DNA of 64,000 nucleotides, from positions 1 to 64,000 of the forward strand of contig NZ_JBAWKC010000005.1 of the NCBI RefSeq assembly GCF_044003965.1. The letters are read 5' to 3'. The DNA is from Yeosuana aquiaggeris. Lineage in GTDB: Bacteria; Bacteroidota; Bacteroidia; Flavobacteriales; Flavobacteriaceae. A program made the translations under genes and the position numbers. Below, one piece after another: positions 35,246 through 43,798 of this stretch (positions within the stretch are counted from its first letter, which is position 1; each line of letters begins with the position of its first letter). The notes below the pieces were generated by a model that ran no database searches, was not told the DNA's origin, and saw only the letters and a program-made list of their open reading frames with translations.

Positions 35246-35409
35246 TGATTACTTGTATTTTGTGTAAATTTCGCTTAAATAGTTTAAAGTTCAAAGTTGA
35301 ATGTTCAAAGTTTTAAAATGAATTGAGAAACTTTAAGTTTATATAGCTAATTTTGAATTTATCCTAATCAGAATCTTTATTTTTATACTCTCAATACGGC
35401 ATCAGATAC

Positions 35410-36243
35410 ATGACTATTAATTGCAAAGGACACCTTATAGATTTATCATCGCCAAAAGTGATGGGGATTTTAAATGTCACACCAGACTCCTTTTATGACG
35501 GAGGCAAACACAGCTCAGAAAAGACTATGTTAAAGCATGTGGAACATATGCTATTTGAAGGAGCTACTTTTATTGATATAGGCGCTTATAGTTCTAAACC
35601 AGGCGCTGATTTTGTGAGTGAAGATGAAGAACTTACCCGTATTTTGCCAATAATTACTCAGGTTTTAAAAGAATTCCCGGAGGCTTTGCTGTCTGTTGAT
35701 ACCTTTAGAAGTCAAGTTGCAAAGGAATGCATTCAAATGGGAGCCGCATTAATAAACGATATTTCTGCCGGAAAACTGGATGGTGCCATGTTGGAAACCG
35801 TGGCTCATTTGCATGTCCCTTATATTATGATGCATATGAGAGGCACCCCGCAAACCATGCAAAAACAAACTGTTTATAATAATCTTGTAAAAGATATTTT
35901 GTTTTACTTTTCTGAACGCATTGCGGCAGCGAGACAATTGGGAATTGTTGACCTGATAGCCGATCCTGGTTTTGGTTTTGCAAAAACCTTAGAACAGAAT
36001 TTTGAATTATTAAACCAATTAGAGCTTTTTAATATCCTGGAATTACCCTTACTTGTTGGTATTTCAAGAAAATCAATGATTTACAAAACATTACAAAGTT
36101 CTGCGAGTGAAGCACTCAACGGCACTACGGTTTTAAACACCATTGCCCTACAAAAAGGCGCTAATATCTTACGTGTTCATGATGTAAAAGAAGCTATAGA
36201 GACCATCCAATTAGTGCAAGCCTTAAACCCAAACATTACTTAA
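35410..36243 (+). CDS. folP: Dihydropteroate synthase
   Basis: 277 residues, complete TIM-barrel DHPS. Motifs: KVMGILNVTPDSFYDGG (pterin and phosphate binding), FIDIGAYSSKPGA, LLSVDTFR, INDISAG, PYIMMHMRGTP, IADPGFGFAKT and LLVGISRKS; the final helix has RVHDVKEA. It joins p-aminobenzoate to the pterin pyrophosphate in folate synthesis. The stop overlaps the ATG of the following lipoprotein gene by one base. folE, another pterin gene, lies about 12 kb downstream. Confidence 0.97.
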   Translation: MTINCKGHLIDLSSPKVMGILNVTPDSFYDGGKHSSEKTMLKHVEHMLFEGATFIDIGAYSSKPGADFVSEDEELTRILPIITQVLKEFPEALLSVDTFRSQVAKECIQMGAALINDISAGKLDGAMLETVAHLHVPYIMMHMRGTPQTMQKQTVYNNLVKDILFYFSERIAAARQLGIVDLIADPGFGFAKTLEQNFELLNQLELFNILELPLLVGISRKSMIYKTLQSSASEALNGTTVLNTIALQKGANILRVHDVKEAIETIQLVQALNPNIT

Positions 36244-36932
36244 TGAAGCCCCTTTTTTATTATTTACTCTTTTTTTCTATAATAGTTTCATGTGGACAAG
36301 ACAGAACAGTCCAACTGCCTGAAATAAAACATGCGAACATTTCAAAAATTAATGATGTATCGGCTGCCTATTTATTTTATGACGAAACGAAGGCTGATAG
36401 CGTTGAACTTAACAGGAAAAATTTAATTAGTACAACCAACTGGCTAGTTAATGTTGATAAACGACTAACTCTCAAACAAATTCTTCCTCATATTAAGTTT
36501 TTACAAGATAAAAAAGGAACATCAAGTCATAAGAATGAAAATGCCAAAAACTATTTTACCTGTAATGATAGCAAGATAAAGAACTTAGGATTTATTGAAT
36601 TTACAGATGTGGTTTATCATCAAGAAGATTCAGATATATATCTTAATAAAAATAAGGCACTTGTTAATCAAATTATAAACATAAAGGTTAAATCATTAGA
36701 TTCAACTTATGTGTCATTTATTCGGAATGATACGGTGTTCATTCACACCTCAAATCAAAAGGAATTATTAAGTCATTTAGAAAGTAATTTAACGGGGCAA
36801 GGTAATGCCCTTATTATCTCTGAATTTAATGAAAATTTATCCTTTCAAGATTATATAACCTACAAATCTTTATTGTCTCAAATTAATTTAAAGAATGTTA
36901 GGATAGCTAATGATGAATTTATCTTTAATTAG
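36243..36932 (+). CDS. Uncharacterised lipoprotein between folP and cdaA
   Basis: 229 residues: lipoprotein signal (FFSIIVSC, lipobox VSC) and a mature part rich in Lys, Asn and Ser without cysteine pairs or known catalytic motifs. The C-terminal half has strand/helix alternation (KVKSLDSTYVSFIRNDTVFIHTS, ALIISEFNENLSF). It starts within the folP stop (TAATG) and is therefore coupled to it; 35 bases separate it from cdaA. I do not recognise the family. Confidence 0.75.
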   Translation: MKPLFYYLLFFSIIVSCGQDRTVQLPEIKHANISKINDVSAAYLFYDETKADSVELNRKNLISTTNWLVNVDKRLTLKQILPHIKFLQDKKGTSSHKNENAKNYFTCNDSKIKNLGFIEFTDVVYHQEDSDIYLNKNKALVNQIINIKVKSLDSTYVSFIRNDTVFIHTSNQKELLSHLESNLTGQGNALIISEFNENLSFQDYITYKSLLSQINLKNVRIANDEFIFN

Positions 36933-36967
36933 CTTTAATTTATTAAATTTACCAAAACCCATATGCT

Positions 36968-37753
36968 TTGGATATTTTTAAAGACATTTTAAAATTTACC
37001 GTTGTTGATGTCATCGATGTCATTTTAGTGGCACTGCTACTCTACTACATATACAAGCTAGTAAAAGGTACCGTTGCGATCAATATTTTCATAGGTATCA
37101 TTATGATTTATTTAGCGTGGCGCCTTACAGACTTTCTTAATATGGAATTGCTGACCGGTATTTTTGGAGGGTTTATGAAAGTGGGTATCATAGCATTAAT
37201 AGTAGTCTTTCAGCCTGAGATTCGGAAATTTTTATTAATGGTTGGTTCCACTAATTTTAGCCGAAGACGAAACATTTTAAAACATCTCAATTTTTTAAAA
37301 TCTGAAACTGGAGATGAAACAAATGTAGACACTATTGTCTCAGCCTGTAATAAAATGGCCCTATCTAAAACAGGTGCTTTAATCGTATTAGAACGTAATA
37401 ATAATTTAGATTTTCTTATTTCAACAGGCGATGAAATGAATATTAGAGTAACGCAACCCATCATAGAAAGTATCTTTTTTAAAAACAGTCCTTTACACGA
37501 TGGTGCTATTATTGTTAAAAATAATATTGTGAAAGCAACTCGTGTGATTCTTCCTGTTAATAATGAAAAAGTTATTCCACAACGCTTCGGACTGAGACAT
37601 AGAGCCGCGATTGGGGTCACTGAAAAAACAGATGCCTTAGCACTGGTAGTAAGTGAAGAAACCGGACATATCTCTTACTTTGTTGATGGTGAATTCGTTA
37701 TTTTTAAAGACACTGCTGAACTCACTGAACGGATTAAAAAGGATTTAATGTAA
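36968..37753 (+). CDS. cdaA: Diadenylate cyclase CdaA
   Basis: 261 residues; the only suitable start is TTG 36968 (an ATG at 36963 is out of frame and soon stops). Three N-terminal transmembrane helices (about 10-75) precede the DAC domain. That domain has the catalytic PLHDGAIIV (DGA) and RFGLRHRAAIG (RHR) motifs. It makes the second messenger cyclic di-AMP from two ATP and controls osmolyte and cell-wall homeostasis. In Firmicutes it sits with glmM and cdaR; here it follows folP and a lipoprotein gene. Confidence 0.95.
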   Translation: MDIFKDILKFTVVDVIDVILVALLLYYIYKLVKGTVAINIFIGIIMIYLAWRLTDFLNMELLTGIFGGFMKVGIIALIVVFQPEIRKFLLMVGSTNFSRRRNILKHLNFLKSETGDETNVDTIVSACNKMALSKTGALIVLERNNNLDFLISTGDEMNIRVTQPIIESIFFKNSPLHDGAIIVKNNIVKATRVILPVNNEKVIPQRFGLRHRAAIGVTEKTDALALVVSEETGHISYFVDGEFVIFKDTAELTERIKKDLM

Positions 37754-37778
37754 ATGTATTGAGCAAGAATATTAAAAA

Positions 37779-39545
37779 CTATACCTCTTCCTCTTTTAAA
37801 AACTGAACTTCGTATAGGTTTTTATAATAGCCATCTTGTTTTTGCAGCAATTCATCATGTGTACCTTGCTCAACAATAAGACCAGAATCCATCACAATAA
37901 TTTTATCAGCTTTCTTGACTGTGGCTAATCGGTGCGCAATAATAATGGACGTTCTTCCTTTAGTTATCTTATCCGTTGCTATTTGAATGAGATGCTCAGA
38001 ATAAGAATCAACTGAAGAAGTTGCTTCATCTAATACTAAAATACTCGGATTAGTTACATAAGCCCTTAAAAATGCAATTAATTGGCGCTGCCCAGAAGAC
38101 AACATAACCCCTCGTTCCTTTACATTATAATGATACCCTCCTGGCAAACTTGAAATAAAATCATGTATCCCAATATTTTTTGCTGCTTCAATGACGTGTG
38201 CTTCAGTAATCTCAGGATTATTAAGCGTAATATTACTTACAATAGTATCAGCAAATAAGAAAACATCCTGTAAAACCACAGCTATCTGAGTTCGTAACGA
38301 GGCCAGTGTAAAGTCTTTTATATTAATGCCATCAATCTCAATCACACCATCTTTAATTTCATAAAACCGATTCAATAGATTTATAATGGTTGATTTTCCT
38401 GCACCCGTAGCCCCAACAATAGCAACAGTTTCTCCAGATTTTACCTCAAAAGAAATCCCTTTTAATACACTTTCATCTTCAACATAATTAAAATACACCT
38501 TTTTAAAACTAATGTTTCCTTTGAAGGATGAAGCCTTTAAAGTGCCACTATCATCAATTTGCGATGTGGTTTCCAATACTTTAAATACCCTATTGGCAGC
38601 CACCATACCCATTTGTAAGGTATTAAAGTTATCAGCTATCTGTCTTAATGGTCTAAACAGCATAGGAATGAACATGATAAATGATACTAAATCACCTTCT
38701 GAAGCCGTTTCACTAAGCACTACATTTAATCCGCCATACCAAGCCACCAAACCAATAGTTATAGAAGTTGCTAATTCTGCAATTGGAAAGAAAATAGAGT
38801 TGTACCAAACGGTTTTAAGCCAGCCCTTTTTATGACGCTCATTGATCTCTTTAAATTTTTCATATTCTGTGTCTTCACGCGTAAATAGTTGCAGGATTTT
38901 CATTCCTGTGATGCGCTCCTGCACAAAAGAATTTAGATTTGAAACTTCAGTCCTCACTTCTTCAAAAGCCTTTTTCATATACTTTTGAAAAATTCTTGTT
39001 GCATATAAAACAACTGGAAGCATAATGAACACAATGAAGCTTAACTTCCAATTCATAAACAACATAAATATAGACACCACAATCATGGTGAGTAAATCTC
39101 TGAAAATAGTAAAGAGTCCTTGCCCAAAAATATCAGCAATGCGTTCCATATCAGTAACAGCCCTTGTAATAAGCACTCCTACTGAAGAATTATCATAATA
39201 CTGCATTTTAAAACGCAGCAGATGATTAAATAACTTGACCCTCACATCTTTGACGACATTTTGACCTAACCAGCCCGAATAAAAAATAAATAATAACTGG
39301 AATATCACTTCTAAAAAGAGCATGACAGCCATAATCACTATATAAGGAAAAAAGCCTTCTATCGTTTTTGTTGCAATGTTATTATCAATGGCTAATTGTA
39401 GTATTTTAGGTCTAACAGCTCCAGACACTGCAATAAGGATAACCGCCACGATAACTCCTACAAAAACCTTACTATAAGGTTTTATATAAAGTAAAAGACG
39501 TTTAAATAAATTGATGTCAAAAACTTGTTCTTTTGTTTCGCTCAT
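37779..39545 (-). CDS. ABC exporter half-transporter (MsbA/multidrug type)
   Basis: 588 residues: six-helix type I exporter domain (about 15-315), then the nucleotide-binding domain (about 340-580). The latter shows Walker A GATGAGKST, Q-loop VVLQDVFLF, signature LSSGQRQ, Walker B ILVLDEATSSVD and H-loop IAHRL. It functions as a homodimer or heterodimer, exporting lipid, drug or peptide; the substrate is not readable. It follows truA on the minus strand by one base and converges with cdaA. Confidence 0.93.
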   Translation of the reverse strand: MSETKEQVFDINLFKRLLLYIKPYSKVFVGVIVAVILIAVSGAVRPKILQLAIDNNIATKTIEGFFPYIVIMAVMLFLEVIFQLLFIFYSGWLGQNVVKDVRVKLFNHLLRFKMQYYDNSSVGVLITRAVTDMERIADIFGQGLFTIFRDLLTMIVVSIFMLFMNWKLSFIVFIMLPVVLYATRIFQKYMKKAFEEVRTEVSNLNSFVQERITGMKILQLFTREDTEYEKFKEINERHKKGWLKTVWYNSIFFPIAELATSITIGLVAWYGGLNVVLSETASEGDLVSFIMFIPMLFRPLRQIADNFNTLQMGMVAANRVFKVLETTSQIDDSGTLKASSFKGNISFKKVYFNYVEDESVLKGISFEVKSGETVAIVGATGAGKSTIINLLNRFYEIKDGVIEIDGINIKDFTLASLRTQIAVVLQDVFLFADTIVSNITLNNPEITEAHVIEAAKNIGIHDFISSLPGGYHYNVKERGVMLSSGQRQLIAFLRAYVTNPSILVLDEATSSVDSYSEHLIQIATDKITKGRTSIIIAHRLATVKKADKIIVMDSGLIVEQGTHDELLQKQDGYYKNLYEVQFLKEEEV

Positions 39546-40289
39546 TTATATTTTTATATCTTCCGGATATTCAACTTCTATCAAATAAAGCGCATGTGCT
39601 GGCACTGAATAGCCTGCTTCACTCCTACTTTTAGAATTTATTATATTATGTAATTCTTCAACCTCCATTTTGCCCATACCAATGTTTATCATGGTTCCAA
39701 CAATAGCTCTTACCATATTTCTTAAAAACCTATCTGCTTTAATTATAAAATGAAGTTCATCATTTTCTAGGTACCAATGTGCTTTCTTAATAGTGCAATT
39801 ATAAGTTTTTACATCGGTATTACTTTTTGTAAAGCATTGAAAATCTTTATGCTGAAATAAGATTTTTGTAGCAGTATTCATTTTATCAACATCTAACCCA
39901 TTTGATAAGAAATAAGCATTTTCAAAATTAAATGGATTTTTCCTCAAAGCTATTCTATATCTGTAGGTTCTGCTAATGGCATCAAACCGAGCATGCGCTT
40001 CCGTTTTAACTTTGAAAATGTTATAAATCGCCACATCTTTCGGCAAAAATGAGTTTAGTTTAAATACTAATTCTTCTTCACTAAAATCAATATCAGTATC
40101 AAAATGAGCAAACATTTGTAAGGCATGGACACCGGTATCGGTGCGTCCGGCACCAACAATGGCTATTTTTTCTTTTAAAATTAGAGATAAGGCGTTTTCT
40201 ATAACTTCTTGTACCGAAATATCATTAGGCTGATTTTGCCAACCATGATAATCTTTACCATTATAAGAAAGTTCAATAAAATACCTCAA
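39546..40289 (-). CDS. truA: tRNA pseudouridine synthase A
   Basis: 247 residues, full length. Catalytic Asp in GAGRTDTGVHALQMFAHFD; other family motifs are YFIELSYNGKDYHGWQNQP, HARFDAISRTYRYRI and ADRFLRNMVRAIVGTMI. It isomerises uridine 38-40 in the tRNA anticodon arm. The stop abuts the exporter gene start, so they form one transcript. A TATCTTTG promoter box lies 27 bases upstream on the minus strand, divergent from the phosphoesterase gene. Confidence 0.96.
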   Translation of the reverse strand: MRYFIELSYNGKDYHGWQNQPNDISVQEVIENALSLILKEKIAIVGAGRTDTGVHALQMFAHFDTDIDFSEEELVFKLNSFLPKDVAIYNIFKVKTEAHARFDAISRTYRYRIALRKNPFNFENAYFLSNGLDVDKMNTATKILFQHKDFQCFTKSNTDVKTYNCTIKKAHWYLENDELHFIIKADRFLRNMVRAIVGTMINIGMGKMEVEELHNIINSKSRSEAGYSVPAHALYLIEVEYPEDIKI

Positions 40290-40299
40290 TCTAATTTGA

Positions 40300-40307
40300 T
40301 ACTTTTG
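40300..40307 (+). promoter_or_regulatory. -7 box TACTTTTG for the phosphoesterase gene
   Basis: Matches TAnnTTTG; 56 bases before ATG 40364. It lies within a divergent promoter region shared with truA. Confidence 0.5.
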
Positions 40308-40315
40308 TTAGAGCA

Positions 40316-40323
40316 CAAAGATA
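40316..40323 (-). promoter_or_regulatory. -7 box TATCTTTG for truA
   Basis: On the minus strand TATCTTTG matches TAnnTTTG; it ends 26 bases before the truA ATG at 40289. Confidence 0.55.
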
Positions 40324-40363
40324 ATTAGATTTACGGGTTTAGTTTTACCATTAACAATTTATA

Positions 40364-40861
40364 ATGATAAAAATATTATTGCTGTCTGACACGCACAGCT
40401 ATATAGATGAGGATATTTTGAAATATGTAAAAGAAGCCGATGAAGTTTGGCATGCTGGTGATATTGGAGACATAGTAGTTACGGATGCCATTAAAAAAAT
40501 TAAACCCATTAAAGCGGTTTATGGTAATATTGATAACAGCATTATTCGCTCAGAATTTCCTGAACATAACAGATTTATGTGTGAAGATGTTGATGTATGG
40601 ATCACACATATAGGTGGATATCCTAAAGCTTATGATGTGAGAGTTAGAGAAGCAATACAGAAAAGTCCACCAAAGTTATTTATATGTGGCCACTCCCATA
40701 TTTTAAAAGTGATGCCTGATAAAAGTTTAAATCTACTGCACATGAATCCAGGAGCTGCTGGTAAACATGGATTTCATAAAATACGAACCATGCTTCGCTT
40801 TACCATTGATGGCAGCAAAATTGACAATTTGGAAGTTATAGAGTTTAATAAAAGGCACTAA
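40364..40861 (+). CDS. YfcE/MJ0936-type metallophosphoesterase
   Basis: 165 residues, single-domain calcineurin-like fold. Metal-ligand motifs in order: LLSDTHS (D-x-H), VWHAGDIGD (GD), AVYGNIDN (GN), WITHIGGYP (H) and FICGHSHIL (GHxH). Members are small cyclic-nucleotide or phosphodiester hydrolases; the cellular substrate is unknown. A symmetric hairpin terminator follows immediately. Confidence 0.92.
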   Translation: MIKILLLSDTHSYIDEDILKYVKEADEVWHAGDIGDIVVTDAIKKIKPIKAVYGNIDNSIIRSEFPEHNRFMCEDVDVWITHIGGYPKAYDVRVREAIQKSPPKLFICGHSHILKVMPDKSLNLLHMNPGAAGKHGFHKIRTMLRFTIDGSKIDNLEVIEFNKRH

Positions 40862-40889
40862 AAAACCCAAAGTTTTCACTTTGGGTTTT
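40862..40889. terminator. Bidirectional terminator
   Basis: Stem AACCCAAAG / CTTTGGGTT with loop TTTTCA, A-run on the left and T-run on the right. It serves both the plus-strand phosphoesterase gene and the minus-strand DUF4293 gene. Confidence 0.85.
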
Positions 40890-40918
40890 AACGCACTAAT
40901 ACTACTAAGATGTTAGGT

Positions 40919-41329
40919 TTATCGCAATCGATCTACAGATTTTACAAGATCTTCATCCTTCTTAATGGCCTTATTGGCTAAAGCCAAAAACACGATAGAA
41001 ATAATAGGAAGAAACATCCCAATACCTTTCTCAGAAACCATAGTTTCTCCAGATACCTTTAGAGATTGATACACAAAAAATCCTAGTAAAAAAAAGTTTA
41101 ATATGATATTAAGTCGCCCCAGAACAAACTGAAGCTTCCTGTTTTTAAATATAAAAATAGAGCCTATTGACAGTAATCCCGAACCTAAGAACAAGATCAA
41201 ATACAAAAGTTCATTATAAGCGTAAACCACAGTTCCTTCTTGTGTTTCCCAAATAGGAAACAAAAAAATCAGCCCTGCTGAAATACCAGCAGCCATAAGA
41301 AGATATAAAGTTTGGATACGTTGCAACAT
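40919..41329 (-). CDS. DUF4293 membrane protein
   Basis: 136 residues with four transmembrane helices and the DUF4293 start MLQRIQTLYLLMAAGISAGLIFLFPIWE. Other helices are LLYLILFLGSGLLSIGSIFIF, RLNIILNFFLLGFFVYQSL and FLPIISIVFLALANKAIKKDE. The family is confined to Bacteroidota, and its function is unknown to me. It is transcribed away from rho and ends at the shared terminator. Confidence 0.92.
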   Translation of the reverse strand: MLQRIQTLYLLMAAGISAGLIFLFPIWETQEGTVVYAYNELLYLILFLGSGLLSIGSIFIFKNRKLQFVLGRLNIILNFFLLGFFVYQSLKVSGETMVSEKGIGMFLPIISIVFLALANKAIKKDEDLVKSVDRLR

Positions 41330-41429
41330 TTTGTTTGTAAAAACTAGACCGCAAAAATAATAGTTTCTTTTATAAAATTCACTTAAAATATTAAAATAAA
41401 GTTGTATTATTGCAGTAATAATTCACAAC

Positions 41430-41459
41430 AACCACTGAAGTAGGTGGTTAATTCTTCAG
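41430..41459 (+). promoter_or_regulatory. Possible structured leader of rho
   Basis: In the roughly 190-base gap before rho, AACCAC (41430) pairs with GTGGTT (41444) and CTGAAG (41435) pairs with CTTCAG (41454). The two stems overlap and exclude each other. The arms are short (6 bp), so chance is possible, but an attenuation-type leader would suit a self-regulated rho gene. Confidence 0.25.
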
Positions 41460-41526
41460 ATTAAAAATCATTTTTTCAGAATAAATCAAATTTATATTCA
41501 ATTTATAATTTCCAAGTAAACATCAA

Positions 41527-43179
41527 ATGTTTGAAATTTCACAATTAAACGAAAAAAAACTCTCTGATTTACAAGAGATAGCACAAAAATTAAACGTTCC
41601 AAAATTTCGTTCTTTAAAAAAATCGGATCTAGTTTATCAAATTTTAGATTTGCAGGCAGCAAATCCGCAAACTGTAGCAGAAGTCATTAAACCTGCTGCA
41701 AAAGTTTCAGAAAACAAAACTGCCGAACTAAAGGATAAAAAACCGAGAGCGCGTATTCAAAAACCAGCTAAGAATCTTCCAAATAAAAAAGCAGAAATGC
41801 CTGCAGAAGTTAAAGTAGTTGAAAACAAAGAGACTTCAGCAGCTGCTGTTGAAAATAAAGTAGTAGAAAAACCTGCTATAGACTCAACAAATAAACCTGC
41901 TAAGGAACATAAACCTAGAGAGAATGCAAAAAATCATCCAAAAAGGGAACACAATCCGCAACAAAAAAATCCAAATAAAAATCCAAATAGCATTAATAGT
42001 AATCCTAATGCCAGTAATGGAAATAAGGATAGTAGAAATCGCTATCGTGAACCAGATTTTGAATTTGACGCCATAATTGAAAGTGAAGGCGTATTGGATA
42101 TCATGCAAGATGGTTATGGTTTTTTACGCTCGTCTGATTACAATTATTTATCATCACCTGATGATATCTATGTATCACAATCACAAATCAGATTATTTGG
42201 TTTAAAGAAAGGAGATACCGTTTTAGGACATGTAAGACCCCCAAAAGAAGGTGAAAAATATTTCCCCTTAATAAAGGTTATTAAAATTAACGGACAAAAT
42301 CCCGATGTAGTTAGAGATCGCGTGTCATTTGAGCATTTAACCCCATTATTCCCACAAGAGAAATTTAATATTGCTGAAAAACAAAGCACTATTTCTACTA
42401 GAATTATGGACTTGTTCTCTCCTATTGGAAAAGGACAAAGAGGGATGATAGTCTCTCAGCCCAAAACAGGTAAAACCATGTTACTTAAGGATGTTGCCAA
42501 TGCCATAGCAGCGAATCATCCTGAAGTATATTTAATGATATTATTAATTGATGAACGTCCTGAAGAGGTTACTGATATGCAACGTAATGTGCGTGGTGAG
42601 GTCATTTCATCTACTTTTGACAAAGAAGCTCATGAGCACGTTAAAATTGCTGATATCGTTTTAGAGAAGGCAAAGCGTTTAGTAGAATGCGGACATGATG
42701 TAGTGATCTTATTAGATTCTATAACACGATTGGCAAGAGCTTACAATACGGTACAACCAGCCTCTGGTAAAATTTTAAGTGGTGGTGTTGATGCCAACGC
42801 ACTTCATAAACCAAAGCGTTTCTTTGGAGCGGCTAGAAATATTGAAAATGGTGGATCTTTAACTATTATTGCAACAGCATTAACGGAGACTGGATCTAAA
42901 ATGGATGAAGTTATTTTTGAAGAATTCAAAGGAACCGGAAATATGGAATTACAATTAGATAGAAAAATATCTAATCGCAGAATATTCCCTGCAATTGATC
43001 TTACGTCTTCTAGTACTCGTAGAGATGATCTATTATTGGATGAGAAAACCATTCAAAGAATGTGGGTAATGCGTAAATATTTAGCTGATATGAACCCGGT
43101 TGAAGCGATGGAATTTATTAATGACCGCTTCAAACAAACAAGAAATAATGATGAGTTTTTAATTTCCATGAACGGATAA
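41527..43179 (+). CDS. rho: Transcription termination factor Rho with long disordered insert
   Basis: 550 residues, against about 420 for E. coli Rho. Rho_N helix-extended domain at about 1-45. A low-complexity Lys/Pro/Asn/Glu segment covers about 55-175. The cold-shock RNA-binding domain (GVLDIMQDGYGFLRSSDYNYLSS) is at about 187-260. The RecA-like ATPase has P-loop SQPKTGKTM (about 312-320), ILLIDERPEEVTDM, DSITRLARAYN and the R-loop region. It is a hexameric RNA helicase ending transcription. The insert is typical of Bacteroidota and is reported to drive condensate formation in Bacteroides thetaiotaomicron. Confidence 0.97.
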   Translation: MFEISQLNEKKLSDLQEIAQKLNVPKFRSLKKSDLVYQILDLQAANPQTVAEVIKPAAKVSENKTAELKDKKPRARIQKPAKNLPNKKAEMPAEVKVVENKETSAAAVENKVVEKPAIDSTNKPAKEHKPRENAKNHPKREHNPQQKNPNKNPNSINSNPNASNGNKDSRNRYREPDFEFDAIIESEGVLDIMQDGYGFLRSSDYNYLSSPDDIYVSQSQIRLFGLKKGDTVLGHVRPPKEGEKYFPLIKVIKINGQNPDVVRDRVSFEHLTPLFPQEKFNIAEKQSTISTRIMDLFSPIGKGQRGMIVSQPKTGKTMLLKDVANAIAANHPEVYLMILLIDERPEEVTDMQRNVRGEVISSTFDKEAHEHVKIADIVLEKAKRLVECGHDVVILLDSITRLARAYNTVQPASGKILSGGVDANALHKPKRFFGAARNIENGGSLTIIATALTETGSKMDEVIFEEFKGTGNMELQLDRKISNRRIFPAIDLTSSSTRRDDLLLDEKTIQRMWVMRKYLADMNPVEAMEFINDRFKQTRNNDEFLISMNG

Positions 43180-43196
43180 ATAAAACTTAGTTTCAT

Positions 43197-43234
43197 AAAA
43201 AAAGTGCTTTGAATTATCAAGGCACTTTTTTTTT
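43197..43234 (+). terminator. Terminator of rho
   Basis: AAGTGCTTTGA / TCAAGGCACTT stem with a short loop and a nine-base T run, 20 bases after the rho stop. Confidence 0.9.
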
Positions 43235-43248
43235 AACTTAACTTGATT

Positions 43249-43285
43249 AAAAAAAACAAAAAGCCTCTCAAATTGAGAGGCTTTT
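43249..43285 (-). terminator. Terminator of rpsT
   Basis: AAGCCTCTCAA / TTGAGAGGCTT at 43261-43282, followed on the minus strand by TTTGTTTTTTTT. Confidence 0.9.
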
Positions 43286-43310
43286 AAATTATATAACTTA
43301 AAATCAATTC

Positions 43311-43562
43311 TTATAAAGCAGCAATATGCTTAGCCAAACCAGATTTAAGGTTTGCAGCTTTATTATTATGAATAATATTTTTCTTTGCTAATTTATCTAG
43401 CATTGAAACAACAGAAGGATATAAAGTCTCAGCTTCTTTTTTATCAGTTAACTCACGTAATTTTTTAATTGCATTACGAGTCGTTTTATGCTGATATTTA
43501 TTAACAACACGTCTAGCTTCGTTACTTCTAATTCTTTTTAATGCTGACTTATGATTTGCCAT
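43311..43562 (-). CDS. rpsT: 30S ribosomal protein S20
   Basis: 83 residues, standard length. It starts MANHKSALKRIRSNEARR and continues with basic helices (KYQHKTTRNAIKKLREL) and the family ending IIHNNKAANLKSGLAKHIAAL. It is a helical protein binding 16S rRNA at the base of the body. It is monocistronic with its own terminator and lies just downstream of tRNA-Glu on the same strand. Confidence 0.98.
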   Translation of the reverse strand: MANHKSALKRIRSNEARRVVNKYQHKTTRNAIKKLRELTDKKEAETLYPSVVSMLDKLAKKNIIHNNKAANLKSGLAKHIAAL

Positions 43563-43585
43563 TAGTTTTTTTATTTTTAAAATTG

Positions 43586-43657
43586 TAGCCCGTAGGGGAG
43601 TCGAACCCCTCTTACCAGGATGAAAACCTGGCGTCCTAGCCGATAGACGAACGGGCC
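43586..43657 (-). tRNA. tRNA-Glu (anticodon TTC)
   Basis: 72-base cloverleaf: acceptor GGCCCGT/ACGGGCT (first pair G-U), anticodon stem CCAGG/CCTGG with loop TTTTCAT (anticodon TTC), T stem GGGG/CCCC with loop TTCGACT, discriminator A. CCA is not encoded. It is followed by rpsT on the same strand. Confidence 0.96.
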
Positions 43658-43798
43658 ATTTGTTTATAATTAAGTAAATTTAATTTTTAAACTTACTATG
43701 CTTTTCAAATAACACTCAATGTTTCCATTGCGGATGCAAAAATACAACTATTTTTAAATGTCGCAATAGCTAGATAATATTTTTTTAAAAAAATTTAT

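Noticed and set aside
36963..36965. ATG at 36963 as the cdaA start
   Set aside because: Out of frame with the diadenylate cyclase and ends after nine codons; TTG 36968 is in frame.
43586..43657. tRNA-Glu as a second island attachment site
   Set aside because: No copy of its 3' end and no integrase fragment nearby; neighbours are housekeeping genes.
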